The translations under genes were made by a program, and so were the position numbers. A DNA stretch of 12,458 bases from Chloroflexota bacterium. GTDB taxonomy: Bacteria; Chloroflexota; Anaerolineae; Anaerolineales; Anaerolineaceae. The stretch is taken from assembly GCA_012797215.1 (NCBI GenBank), contig JAAZPN010000022.1, positions 1 through 12,458 of the forward strand, read 5' to 3'. The notes below the pieces were generated by a model. That model was not told the origin of the DNA, did not search any database, and saw only the letters and a program-made list of their open reading frames with translations. Of the stretch, positions 1 to 5,876 are shown in pieces (within the stretch, counting starts at the first letter, position 1; each line of letters starts with the position of its first letter).

Positions 1-2
1 CT

Positions 3-101
3 ATGGCGCGTTCTTTCCCGCTTTCCCGTTTCCTTGTGGCATGCTCACTCCTGCTTGTGCTGTGCGCTGCCTGAGCTCCGGCTTCAGAGAGCGCGCTTCC
101 A
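3..101 (+). other. Signal-peptide coding stretch cut off by an in-frame TGA
   Basis: From the ATG at 3 the frame reads 23 codons that look like a classical export signal: a short basic start with Arg at positions 3 and 9, then a hydrophobic core (FLVACSLLLVLCAA). A TGA follows at 72-74, and the same frame continues without another stop through a small-residue stretch (APASESALP) into the downstream protein at 102. The natural reading is one exported protein whose signal sequence is now broken by a nonsense codon or a base-call error. A 23-residue leader peptide is possible but less likely. Only two bases precede the ATG, so its ribosome binding site cannot be judged. Confidence 0.7.
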
Positions 102-587
102 TTGGAAATATATCAACATCCAGACCGCCGCTTTCAGCTTTCTATTCCCAAAGACTGGCAAGCTGAAAGCTCCGAGAATGGCGCTTTGCTCACGCTCACC
201 CCACCGGATTATTCCGGCAGCGAAACAGAACTGCGCGTTCTGATTTTCCTTTCACCCACCAACACAATCGACACCAGCGAGCATGTGGAAGAAGCCAATC
301 AATTGTTCCAGCCTTTCCTGGAAAATTATCTGGATGAGTCTTATGAAGTCATCAACCAGGGAGAGACCAAAGTAGAAAAAGTACCGGCCCTGTTGATTGA
401 CTTTGCCAAGCCGTACCAAAGCACTTACCTGACAGGTCGGCTGGTGATGGTTGCAATGCCGGGCTACGCCCTCGCGTTTCTTGGCAGCGCGGAACGCAGC
501 GCCTGGGATTCCTTTTTACCCACATTCAGGGCTATGTTAGCGGATTTCCAGTTACTAACCGCAGCTGATAGCATGAGCCAGCCATGA
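102..587 (+). CDS. Small PsbP/DcrB-like protein, probably exported in its intact form
   Basis: The shortest self-contained reading is 161 residues from a TTG at 102, but that start has no convincing ribosome binding site and the frame is open back to a TGA at 72-74 that follows a signal-peptide-like stretch. The true gene is therefore probably 3-587 with a nonsense codon. The mature part opens with Y-x-H-P-D-R-R-F-x-L-S-I-P-x-D-W and ends with a Trp/Phe-rich helix (WDSFLPTFRAMLADF). This pattern resembles PsbP/DcrB/Mog1-fold proteins, small alpha-beta sandwiches often found as lipoproteins or secreted proteins. The family match is by eye and no function can be named. Its stop overlaps the next start as ATGA, implying translational coupling with the lipoprotein behind it. 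Confidence 0.75.
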   Translation: MEIYQHPDRRFQLSIPKDWQAESSENGALLTLTPPDYSGSETELRVLIFLSPTNTIDTSEHVEEANQLFQPFLENYLDESYEVINQGETKVEKVPALLIDFAKPYQSTYLTGRLVMVAMPGYALAFLGSAERSAWDSFLPTFRAMLADFQLLTAADSMSQP

Positions 588-1555
588 AAAAGTGCTTGAC
601 TGCGGCAATTCTTGCTTGTGGACTGCTGCTCGCCAGCTGCAATTTTCCTTCTCCCGCCCTTCAGCGCGAGGATGAACCCCTCTACGTCCCTCCGGTGGGT
701 CAGGCCCTTGCCCCAGCGCCTACTGCCACGCCCGACCCATCCGCATTCATCATGTTGGGTGATGAAGTGCTGCTGCCCTTGGTTTCGCTCGCGTTCTCGC
801 CGCTGGCAAGCGTCGATAACGGCGGACAAGCCGTAACGCTCAGCCTGGGCGAAGATAAGGCCGTGATGAACAACGCGGAAGAAACGCTCTTTTTCAGCAT
901 CACCAGCGAACCCGCTGGAATTAATGCCGACGCGGCGGCATGCCTGTCTTACTTGCTCAACCGGATGCAAGCGGACATCCCCGGACTGAGCATTACCGCT
1001 TCCATGGAAGCCAGCGCTTCCGGCCTCACCGGCGTGCAAACGGAGCTTTCAGGCACGCTTCTGAACTCGCCGATGCAAGGTAAGCTGGCCGTGTTCCATG
1101 TTCAAAGCCGCTGCCTGAGCTTGATGGGCGCCGCAACCCAGGAAGACCCCCAGCAACTTTGGCTGCAAACCGGGCAGGTCGCGTTTGAAAAGCTGCTGGC
1201 AGGGCTGCGCATTCTGCCGCCGGGTTCCGCGCCTGCCTGTTTGATTGCAACCGATCCGGATTACGCTTTCAGCCCTGAGCAGCCCATTCGCGTGGGCACT
1301 GTGAATATCTACGACGGCATCTCGCGCATGGAGGCTTATTTGAACACCTTGCGCGGCCCCAACATGGAAGAAATCAGTTACATCCGACTCAGCCCGGAGT
1401 TCAATGCCGAACAAGAAGTTGTGGACGCTTACCAAATCACCTACGCGGGCTTAGGTTCCCCCATCATTCTGTACTTTTCGATTTATTCCTACGAAACCCC
1501 AATGGCTCCACTTGGCTTCACCTGCGAAGCTGCTTTCCCGCTGCAGCAGCCCTGA
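584..1555 (+). CDS. Lipoprotein of unknown function
   Basis: 323 residues. The N-terminus is a lipoprotein signal: Lys-Lys, a hydrophobic core, and the lipobox L-A-S-C with the lipidated cysteine at residue 19. A Pro/Ala/Thr linker (about 40-53, including PTATPDPS) leads to the folded part. Residues about 80-212 have the same outline as the preceding protein: beta-rich, then a G-x-L-A-V strand pair, a Trp, and a final amphipathic helix ending LLAGLRIL. This suggests a second PsbP/DcrB-like domain. Residues about 225-323 form another beta-rich segment with many Tyr. Cysteines 120, 177, 219 and 314 could form two disulfides outside the membrane. The ATG lies inside the previous stop (ATGA), so the pair is coupled. 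The protein is probably anchored on the outer face of the cytoplasmic membrane; substrate and partner are unknown. Confidence 0.85.
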   Translation: MKKCLTAAILACGLLLASCNFPSPALQREDEPLYVPPVGQALAPAPTATPDPSAFIMLGDEVLLPLVSLAFSPLASVDNGGQAVTLSLGEDKAVMNNAEETLFFSITSEPAGINADAAACLSYLLNRMQADIPGLSITASMEASASGLTGVQTELSGTLLNSPMQGKLAVFHVQSRCLSLMGAATQEDPQQLWLQTGQVAFEKLLAGLRILPPGSAPACLIATDPDYAFSPEQPIRVGTVNIYDGISRMEAYLNTLRGPNMEEISYIRLSPEFNAEQEVVDAYQITYAGLGSPIILYFSIYSYETPMAPLGFTCEAAFPLQQP

Positions 1556-1646
1556 AGTCGGGCAGGCAATTTGCACATAATACCGCGCGTTTTCACGCGG
1601 ATGTGATAGGATTGAGAGGTTAATTTTCTCATCCGGTGACTATTAG

Positions 1647-2858
1647 ATGCCAAAACCTCCCACCCGCCGTCATTTTACTTCCCAGTTCTGGCTGATGTTT
1701 TCAGGTCTGTTGCTCTCCTCTACCGGCACCACCATGATCTGGCCGTTCATGCTCGTGTATGCCAGCGAGAAACTTGGGCAGCCCCTCACCACCGTCACCA
1801 GTCTGATGACCATCAACTCAATTTGCGCGCTGATTGCCGCGATACTTGCCGGCTCGCTCGCGGACCAGGTCGGAAGAAAAATCGTCATGGTCATAGGCCT
1901 CCTTGGGCAGGCGGCAGTCTATCTGTTGTATATCCCTTCCAGGGAATTCGTGCTCTTCGCGCTGCTGATGGGTTTGTCAGGCTTCTTTGTCCCCCTTTTC
2001 CGAGTCGGCACGGACGCGATGCTGGCCGATATGTTCCCGCCCGAAGAGCGCGCCCAGGCCTACGCCCTTGTGCGCATGGGCAGAAACATAGGCGTCGCGC
2101 TCGGCCCTATCCTGGGCGGCCTGGTATTGGCCAGGTCCTACAACATTGGTCTGATGGCCGCCGCTGGCACGCTGGCAATTTTTGGTCTGATCACCCTCTT
2201 CTTCCTCAAAGAAACCCGCCCGGTTTCAGTGGTTTCCTCAGCGGAAAGTTTGCGCGATCAGCTGCGTGTCTATAAGGGCGCGCTTCAGAATAAATTCTTC
2301 TCACGCATGATTGGCGCCCACACCTTGATGGAAATCTGCGGCACGCTGGTTTGGGCGTTTCTGGTTGTCTATCTCAAGCAGAATTTTGCCATCGGCGAAG
2401 CGCAGTACAGTTGGCTGCCAACCACGAACGCGTTGATGGTGGTTTTTCTGCAAGTATTTGTCACCAGGCTCACCCAAAAGAAACGCGTGACCAGCATGCT
2501 CACGCTGGGCTCTGCGTTCTACGGTGCCACTATGCTGATCATCGCCCTCAGCAGCCGCTTTTGGGGCTTCTGGGCAGCCATGGTGGTTATGACCGTAGGC
2601 GAGTTGATTATTGCCCCGACGGCGACCACTTTTGTATCAGGAATCGCTCCCGAAGACCAACGCGGCCGCTATCTGGGTCTGTTTGGTCTCACCTGGAACC
2701 TTGGCATGGCTGTTGGCCCGCTCTCTGCAGGCATCCTCACGGATCTGGTCGGAACGCGAGCGCCGTATTTCGGTGGCACGTTGATTGGCGTTCTATCCGT
2801 CCTGGCATTCCTGGCGCTTGACCGCCTCTACCGGCGGGAAAACGCGCAGCAAAAATAA
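1647..2858 (+). CDS. Major facilitator superfamily transporter, DHA1 drug-efflux type
   Basis: 403 residues with about 12 hydrophobic segments and a longer cytoplasmic loop near 188-222, the usual 6+6 MFS plan. Motif A sits between helices 2 and 3 (GSLADQVGRK, residues 69-78). Helix 5 carries the antiporter motif C (NIGVALGPILGG, 147-158), and a related stretch recurs in the second half (NLGMAVGP, 351-358). Motif C marks proton-driven drug antiporters, so export of a small toxic compound in exchange for protons is likely; the substrate is not readable. The start is backed by GGTGA at 1635-1639, seven bases upstream. A weak extended -10 (TG-A-TAGGAT, 1604-1612) with no -35 is the only promoter candidate. 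The LuxR-type gene follows on the same strand but has its own promoter. Confidence 0.93.
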   Translation: MPKPPTRRHFTSQFWLMFSGLLLSSTGTTMIWPFMLVYASEKLGQPLTTVTSLMTINSICALIAAILAGSLADQVGRKIVMVIGLLGQAAVYLLYIPSREFVLFALLMGLSGFFVPLFRVGTDAMLADMFPPEERAQAYALVRMGRNIGVALGPILGGLVLARSYNIGLMAAAGTLAIFGLITLFFLKETRPVSVVSSAESLRDQLRVYKGALQNKFFSRMIGAHTLMEICGTLVWAFLVVYLKQNFAIGEAQYSWLPTTNALMVVFLQVFVTRLTQKKRVTSMLTLGSAFYGATMLIIALSSRFWGFWAAMVVMTVGELIIAPTATTFVSGIAPEDQRGRYLGLFGLTWNLGMAVGPLSAGILTDLVGTRAPYFGGTLIGVLSVLAFLALDRLYRRENAQQK

Positions 2859-2889
2859 AACTCCGTCCATGCTTCCATCCGTTTTTTGC

Positions 2890-2918
2890 TTGACAATCTA
2901 AAATTCCGCGTCGATAAT
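2890..2918 (+). promoter_or_regulatory. Near-consensus sigma-70 promoter of the LuxR-type regulator
   Basis: TTGACA at 2890-2895, a 17-base spacer and GATAAT at 2913-2918, the best promoter in the window. Transcription should begin near 2925, leaving only about 11 bases before the ATG at 2936, or 17 before the one at 2942. No ribosome binding site fits in that leader, so the mRNA is leaderless or nearly so. Confidence 0.85.
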
Positions 2919-2937
2919 AGAACATATATTCTATTAT
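2914..2937 (+). promoter_or_regulatory. Palindromic operator over the -10 box, start site and start codon
   Basis: Perfect 9-base arms, ATAATAGAA (2914-2922) and TTCTATTAT (2929-2937), around the six-base centre CATATA. The left arm lies in the -10 hexamer and the right arm ends inside the ATG at 2936. A protein bound here would block RNA polymerase, so autorepression by the downstream regulator is the simplest reading. In RNA the site would be mostly lost from a transcript starting near 2925, which favours a DNA operator over an RNA hairpin. Confidence 0.7.
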
Positions 2938-3382
2938 GATTATGGAACAACGCCCCACCCAAGTCTACATATTTGGTGTCCGCGATACGGTGCGGATTAT
3001 CCACGTTGCCCGGGCGCCGGATGAGATCAGGTCCGCGGTTAATGGCGGTAACTGGGAGCCCTTTGTTGGTTCTCAGGATACCTTAATCACGACCTGGCAG
3101 GCCTATCAGTCCGGCAGGATTGTAATCATACTTCCCAAGGAAGAAATGCCGGAACCGCGCTCGGTTCACCTCACCCGGCAGGAAAAAAGGGTTTTGCAGT
3201 TCCTGGTGAACGGTTACACCCCGGTTGAAATTTACAATGTGCTGCATATTAGCGAACGTTCCGTGCGCAGGTACATGAACCACCTGAGAGATAAGTTCCG
3301 CGCAAAGACCTTGCTGCACATGCTTGCCAAAGCAGTCGCGTTGGGCATGGCATGGCCTGATTTATCTGACGACTTGGAATGA
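2936..3382 (+). CDS. Small LuxR-type HTH transcription regulator
   Basis: 148 residues. The C-terminal half (about 78-137) is a LuxR/GerE DNA-binding domain: LTRQEKRVLQFLVNGYTPVE opens it, the recognition helix region is ISERSVRRYMNHLRDKF (105-121), and LLHMLAKAVALG closes it. The first 70 residues are not a response-regulator receiver: no acidic pocket or phospho-acceptor Asp pattern is visible, and the length is too short. This part (VYIFGVRD, then WEPFVGSQDTLITTWQAYQ) is not one I recognise; it may be a degenerate receiver-like or ligand-sensing domain. Starts at 2936 and 2942 are both possible, giving a two-residue difference. The gene has its own strong promoter with an overlapping palindrome and a hairpin shortly after the stop, so it is probably a single, self-controlled unit. 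Confidence 0.85.
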   Translation: MIMEQRPTQVYIFGVRDTVRIIHVARAPDEIRSAVNGGNWEPFVGSQDTLITTWQAYQSGRIVIILPKEEMPEPRSVHLTRQEKRVLQFLVNGYTPVEIYNVLHISERSVRRYMNHLRDKFRAKTLLHMLAKAVALGMAWPDLSDDLE

Positions 3383-3397
3383 GGTGGTTAAAATGGA

Positions 3398-3420
3398 AGA
3401 GGCCGATTTTGTCGGCCTCT
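3398..3420 (+). terminator. Hairpin after the LuxR-type gene, probable terminator
   Basis: Nine-base arms AGAGGCCGA (3398-3406) and TCGGCCTCT (3412-3420) with loop TTTTG, sixteen bases beyond the stop. The stem is strong and GC-rich, but what follows (CTTGCCCCCC) is not a T-run, so intrinsic termination may be inefficient or need a factor. Confidence 0.55.
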
Positions 3421-3434
3421 CTTGCCCCCCTCTA

Positions 3435-3602
3435 GGCTACTGCAAACATAGCCGCCCTTATTACCGGCTGTCCAGACCGGATTGCAGTCAATGTAAATCC
3501 GCTGTACAAGTGCCCCTTGGGTGAAAAAGCGTCTTCTGGGATACAGCGGACAAGCTGACATTCATGAGGTCTTAACTATATCACACATCCCAGAATATGT
3601 GT
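3435..3602. repeat. Cluster of interlocking inverted repeats, possible structured RNA
   Basis: Perfect inverted repeats follow each other closely: GGCTA 3435-3439 with TAGCC 3449-3453; ACTGCAA 3439-3445 with TTGCAGT 3482-3488; AATGT 3490-3494 with ACATT 3558-3562, enclosing TCCGCTGTA 3498-3506 with TACAGCGGA 3542-3550; TTCTGGGAT 3534-3542 with ATCCCAGAA 3587-3595; ACACAT 3583-3588 with ATGTGT 3597-3602. Several cannot form together (for example 3534-3542 either sits in the loop of the 3498/3550 stem or pairs with 3587-3595), which suggests a pseudoknot or alternative folds. I do not recognise an Rfam family in either direction. Strand is undetermined. Confidence 0.5.
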
Positions 3603-3830
3603 CAAGGAAAACATAATTAACATAATCTGTTTCGGTTCTTGAGCCTGCTTAGCTTAGTGAACAGAGTCAATGCTGCAGATACTCATCACCAGCATCATGC
3701 ATTACTTGACAATGTCGCTTATCCATAAAGAGGGCAAATAAACAAGAGACCCTCAGTGATGTGACCGCGCGATAATCTGTTTTGAAATTATTCTTTTTAC
3801 CCTGCCAATAAATTCCAGCCGGAACAGCAA

Positions 3831-3862
3831 CAAAAAAACACGCCGCCAAAACTGGCGGCGTG
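3831..3862 (-). terminator. Rho-independent terminator of the ferredoxin gene
   Basis: Read on the minus strand, a ten-base stem CACGCCGCCA / TGGCGGCGTG (3862-3853 and 3848-3839) with a four-base loop is followed at once by seven T residues (3838-3832). It lies about 20 bases after the ferredoxin stop. This is a textbook intrinsic terminator. Confidence 0.92.
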
Positions 3863-3880
3863 CAATTTGTGCTGAAGCGT

Positions 3881-4369
3881 TTATGCTTCGATGGTAATGG
3901 CGCCTTCGGGGCACTCTTCTTTGGCTTCTTCCACTGCGTCTTCCAACTCAGCAGGAATCGGATCCAACAGAACTTCGGCATAGGGTTCACGCTGCAGGCT
4001 GAAAACCTCAGGGGCGATACCTTCGCAAACGCCGCAGGCGATGCATAAATCTTTATCAACAATAGCCTTCATCTTTTTCTCCTTCAATTTTTGGTCAATA
4101 TCTTCGCGGTTCTCATCCGCGAATTCTTCTACAATGATATCACGCTCCGGGTTTTCTGGTTCCAATTCGCGCGACTCATCTTCCTCTACCAGGATGGCTC
4201 CTTCCGGGCAATCCTCTGCTGCCTGCCTCGCCGCTTCCTGGATCGCTTCCGGAACGGGCGAGAGCAGCACTTCGGCTGTGGGCGCGTTTTCCAGGCTGAA
4301 AAGCGTTGGGGCTATCCCTTCGCAAACACCGCAGCCAATACATAAATCTTTGTCAACACTTACTTTCAT
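3881..4369 (-). CDS. Tandem two-domain ferredoxin, one [4Fe-4S] cluster per half
   Basis: 162 residues made of two near-identical ferredoxin units joined by an acidic linker (about 62-99). Unit 1 ligates iron through Cys10, Cys13, Cys16 and Cys54; unit 2 through Cys109, Cys112, Cys115 and Cys153. Both use C-x2-C-x2-C, 37 residues, then C-P-E-G-A. That is the single-cluster bacterial ferredoxin pattern, where lone proteins are about 60 residues. The role is low-potential electron transfer in the cytoplasm; the partner enzyme is not in the window. The upstream start has only a weak purine stretch (AAGAAG), whereas residue 100 is a Met with a perfect AAGGAG six bases before it, so a separate 63-residue ferredoxin could also be made. 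The layout suggests a duplicated gene pair that lost the stop between the copies. Confidence 0.93.
   Translation of the reverse strand: MKVSVDKDLCIGCGVCEGIAPTLFSLENAPTAEVLLSPVPEAIQEAARQAAEDCPEGAILVEEDESRELEPENPERDIIVEEFADENREDIDQKLKEKKMKAIVDKDLCIACGVCEGIAPEVFSLQREPYAEVLLDPIPAELEDAVEEAKEECPEGAITIEA
4070..4084 (-). promoter_or_regulatory. Internal ribosome binding site and start for the second ferredoxin unit
   Basis: On the minus strand AAGGAG (4084-4079), six bases (AAAAAG) and ATG (4072-4070) form a much better initiation site than the one at the head of the gene. The ATG is in frame, is codon 100 of the long protein, and falls exactly where the second ferredoxin unit begins (M-K-A-I-V-D-K, compared with M-K-V-S-V-D-K at the head). 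Use of this start would give a 63-residue single-cluster ferredoxin. Confidence 0.65.
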
Positions 4370-4442
4370 GCGCTTCTTTCACTCAACACAAGGCGTAGCG
4401 GGTCATAGAAAAGCAAATTTCTATTCGCGCAGCACTGGCAAC

Positions 4443-4451
4443 AGTATAACA
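4443..4451 (-). promoter_or_regulatory. Extended -10 promoter for the ferredoxin gene
   Basis: The minus strand reads TGT-TATACT (4451-4443): a TGn extension joined to a five-of-six -10 hexamer. No -35 box is seen at normal distance, which extended -10 promoters tolerate. Transcription would start near 4436, giving a leader of about 67 bases. Confidence 0.5.
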
Positions 4452-4456
4452 CGACA

Positions 4457-4500
4457 ATCCCACCGCGCTGTGTTAATTATTTGTAAAAACGCGGTGGGAT
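4457..4500 (-). terminator. 11-bp perfect inverted repeat after the HAAS-protein gene
   Basis: Arms ATCCCACCGCG (4457-4467) and CGCGGTGGGAT (4490-4500) around a 22-base AT-rich loop. It lies ten bases after the minus-strand stop at 4510 and just upstream of the ferredoxin promoter, so ending the padR/HAAS transcript is the likely job. A T-run after the stem is missing (TGTCGTGTT), so an operator or a factor-assisted terminator is also possible. Confidence 0.45.
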
Positions 4501-4509
4501 GCTGCGATT

Positions 4510-5514
4510 CTAAGCCGACTTTTCACTCACTGCCCGGATGGTTTTCACAATCGCGCTGATGCTGCCTACTGCCAAGCCAAATAGCGTGAGCCCCAAAAGA
4601 AGCTTTCCAAGCCAGGAGTGATTGAGTGGTAGGCTTGGGTCAAACAGCCCTGCCACTTCCGGCGCGTGAAAAGCCTGCACGAATTGGGAACTGAACAGGT
4701 TCGCGCTGGAAAAGAAAGCCCAGGCCAGAGCGCCGCTCAACACCGCGTCCAACAGCTGTGTCAACAGCGCCGGTACGCTGTTCTTGCGTTCAGCGAGCAT
4801 GGTGATGTCGTTCAGCGCGCCTACTGCCAGGCTTGCCAGCAGCAAAGGACGCATGCTGCGCAGAAATTCTGGGTTCAACAGAGGGATAAAGCCGCGCTCC
4901 TCAAACCACACCGGGATATTGGTTTCCGGCAGCACAACAAACGCCAGCGCGAAGAGCACCGTGAAAATCAGACCGATGATGTTTTCTGCCGCGCTCGATT
5001 TCGGCGCCCGCTCTGGCAGCTCGGGCAATTCACTCAGAAAGTCCTTTTCCTCGTCTAATTTGACGTCATAATGGTAAAATAGCGCGAATATCAGCGTCAC
5101 ATACGCGAAAGCCTGCAGCCCGCCGGAGAACAGGCTAAGCACCCACTCCCCCAGCCTTACCAGCAAATTCTCAGTCGGAGCGCTGACCAACTCAACCATG
5201 AGCGCAACGCTGAGCCCAAAAAGCGTTGCCGCCAGGACGATCTTAAGCACCAGCTTGTAGATTCGGAAGTGCGGCTGCCCAATCAGGCAGTTGCGCTGCG
5301 CAGGCAGGTACTTTTGCGCCAACTCATCCGGGCGCCCCAGTTCCGTCAGCACCGCCCGGATGTCCTCCTCAGAGGGCTCCTGCTCCGCGCCGCGTTCCGC
5401 CAGCATATCCGCGATGAGCGTGCGCAGTTCGCGGGCTGTATCCTCTCGCGACTTTACAGGCAGCTGCCGGCTAATCGCGTAGATGTAACGTTCAATTAAA
5501 TTATTTGACTTCAT
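4510..5514 (-). CDS. HAAS-domain polytopic membrane protein, partner of the PadR regulator
   Basis: 334 residues. The first 75 residues form a helical cytoplasmic domain (LIERYIYAISRQLP at the head, LGRPDELAQKYL at 59-70) typical of the HAAS/DUF1700-like domain found next to PadR regulators. About six membrane helices follow, near 88-109, 127-147, 177-195, 222-240, 249-270 and 302-323, with a charged loop rich in Glu and Pro (152-172). In this family the membrane protein is encoded behind a PadR repressor and is thought to sense envelope conditions; the output is not established. The start overlaps the padR-type gene by 14 bases and has GGAGG six bases upstream (5525-5521), so the two are co-transcribed and coupled. 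No enzymatic motif is visible. Confidence 0.82.
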   Translation of the reverse strand: MKSNNLIERYIYAISRQLPVKSREDTARELRTLIADMLAERGAEQEPSEEDIRAVLTELGRPDELAQKYLPAQRNCLIGQPHFRIYKLVLKIVLAATLFGLSVALMVELVSAPTENLLVRLGEWVLSLFSGGLQAFAYVTLIFALFYHYDVKLDEEKDFLSELPELPERAPKSSAAENIIGLIFTVLFALAFVVLPETNIPVWFEERGFIPLLNPEFLRSMRPLLLASLAVGALNDITMLAERKNSVPALLTQLLDAVLSGALAWAFFSSANLFSSQFVQAFHAPEVAGLFDPSLPLNHSWLGKLLLGLTLFGLAVGSISAIVKTIRAVSEKSA

Positions 5515-5851
5515 GGTTGTCCTCCAACAAACTATTAAAACTCACACTAAATTGTTTCCACTCAGCTCGCCAACGCTCGTAAACCTCTGTTCCTGTTTCC
5601 GTTCGCTGGTAATATTTGCGCGGCTTGCCTTCGCGCATATCCCAATCGCTGCGCAGCAGCGCCTGTTCTTCCAGGCGGCGCAAAAGCGGGTAGAGCGTAT
5701 TCGCTTCCACCGGCACGCCGCCAACCGCCAAGTCCCGCACTAATTGGTAGCCGTAGCCTGGTTCACTAAGTCGGCTCAAGACCGCCAGGGCGATCGCGCC
5801 GCGCCGCATTTCGGTCACAAAACCCGCCAGTAACGCTTCTTTTGACTGCAT
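5501..5851 (-). CDS. PadR-family transcriptional repressor
   Basis: 116 residues from the ATG at 5851, chosen because GGAGGT lies five bases before it; a frame extending further upstream would run through the promoter. The winged helix shows the PadR pattern: YGYQL (33-37), NTLYPLLRRLE (51-61, the recognition helix), then the wing GKPRKYYQRTETG (75-87). A C-terminal helix with two Trp (ERWRAEWKQF) fits the dimerisation helix of short PadR proteins. PadR repressors bind palindromes in their own promoters and release them on a signal; ATACTGT/ACAGTAT repeats sit in the promoter here. It is the first gene of a two-gene operon with the HAAS-domain membrane protein. Confidence 0.92.
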   Translation of the reverse strand: MQSKEALLAGFVTEMRRGAIALAVLSRLSEPGYGYQLVRDLAVGGVPVEANTLYPLLRRLEEQALLRSDWDMREGKPRKYYQRTETGTEVYERWRAEWKQFSVSFNSLLEDNHEVK

Positions 5852-5876
5852 AGAACCTCCGATAATATAATCTACT

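Larger units (their letters stand above)
3383..3880. other. Gene-free stretch between convergent LuxR-type and ferredoxin genes
   Basis: About 500 bases with no credible coding frame. It contains the hairpin after the LuxR-type gene, the inverted-repeat cluster at 3435-3602, and the ferredoxin terminator at 3831-3862. Between them lies AT-rich sequence with an 11-base direct repeat ATAATCTGTTT at 3622-3632 and 3772-3782, and an isolated TTGACA at 3706-3711 without a good -10 box. No transposase remnant is visible. Confidence 0.7.

Noticed and set aside
3..74. UGA read as an amino acid (alternative code or selenocysteine)
   Set aside because: Six genes in the window end in TGA and Trp is encoded by TGG; no selenocysteine-type hairpin is apparent after 74, and a signal peptide is an unlikely place for selenocysteine.
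464..1039. Minus-strand open frame of 191 codons opposite the lipoprotein gene
   Set aside because: Antisense shadow of two well-supported plus-strand genes; composition is Gly/Arg/His-rich and has no family pattern.
1583..1600. Hairpin CCGCG...CGCGG after the first lipoprotein gene as a terminator
   Set aside because: The stem is only five sure pairs with no T-run behind it; too weak to call.
3667..4062. Minus-strand frame of 131 codons starting in the ferredoxin gene and running into the intergenic region
   Set aside because: It is the other frame of the ferredoxin's second unit, crosses the strong terminator at 3831-3862, and has no recognisable protein pattern.
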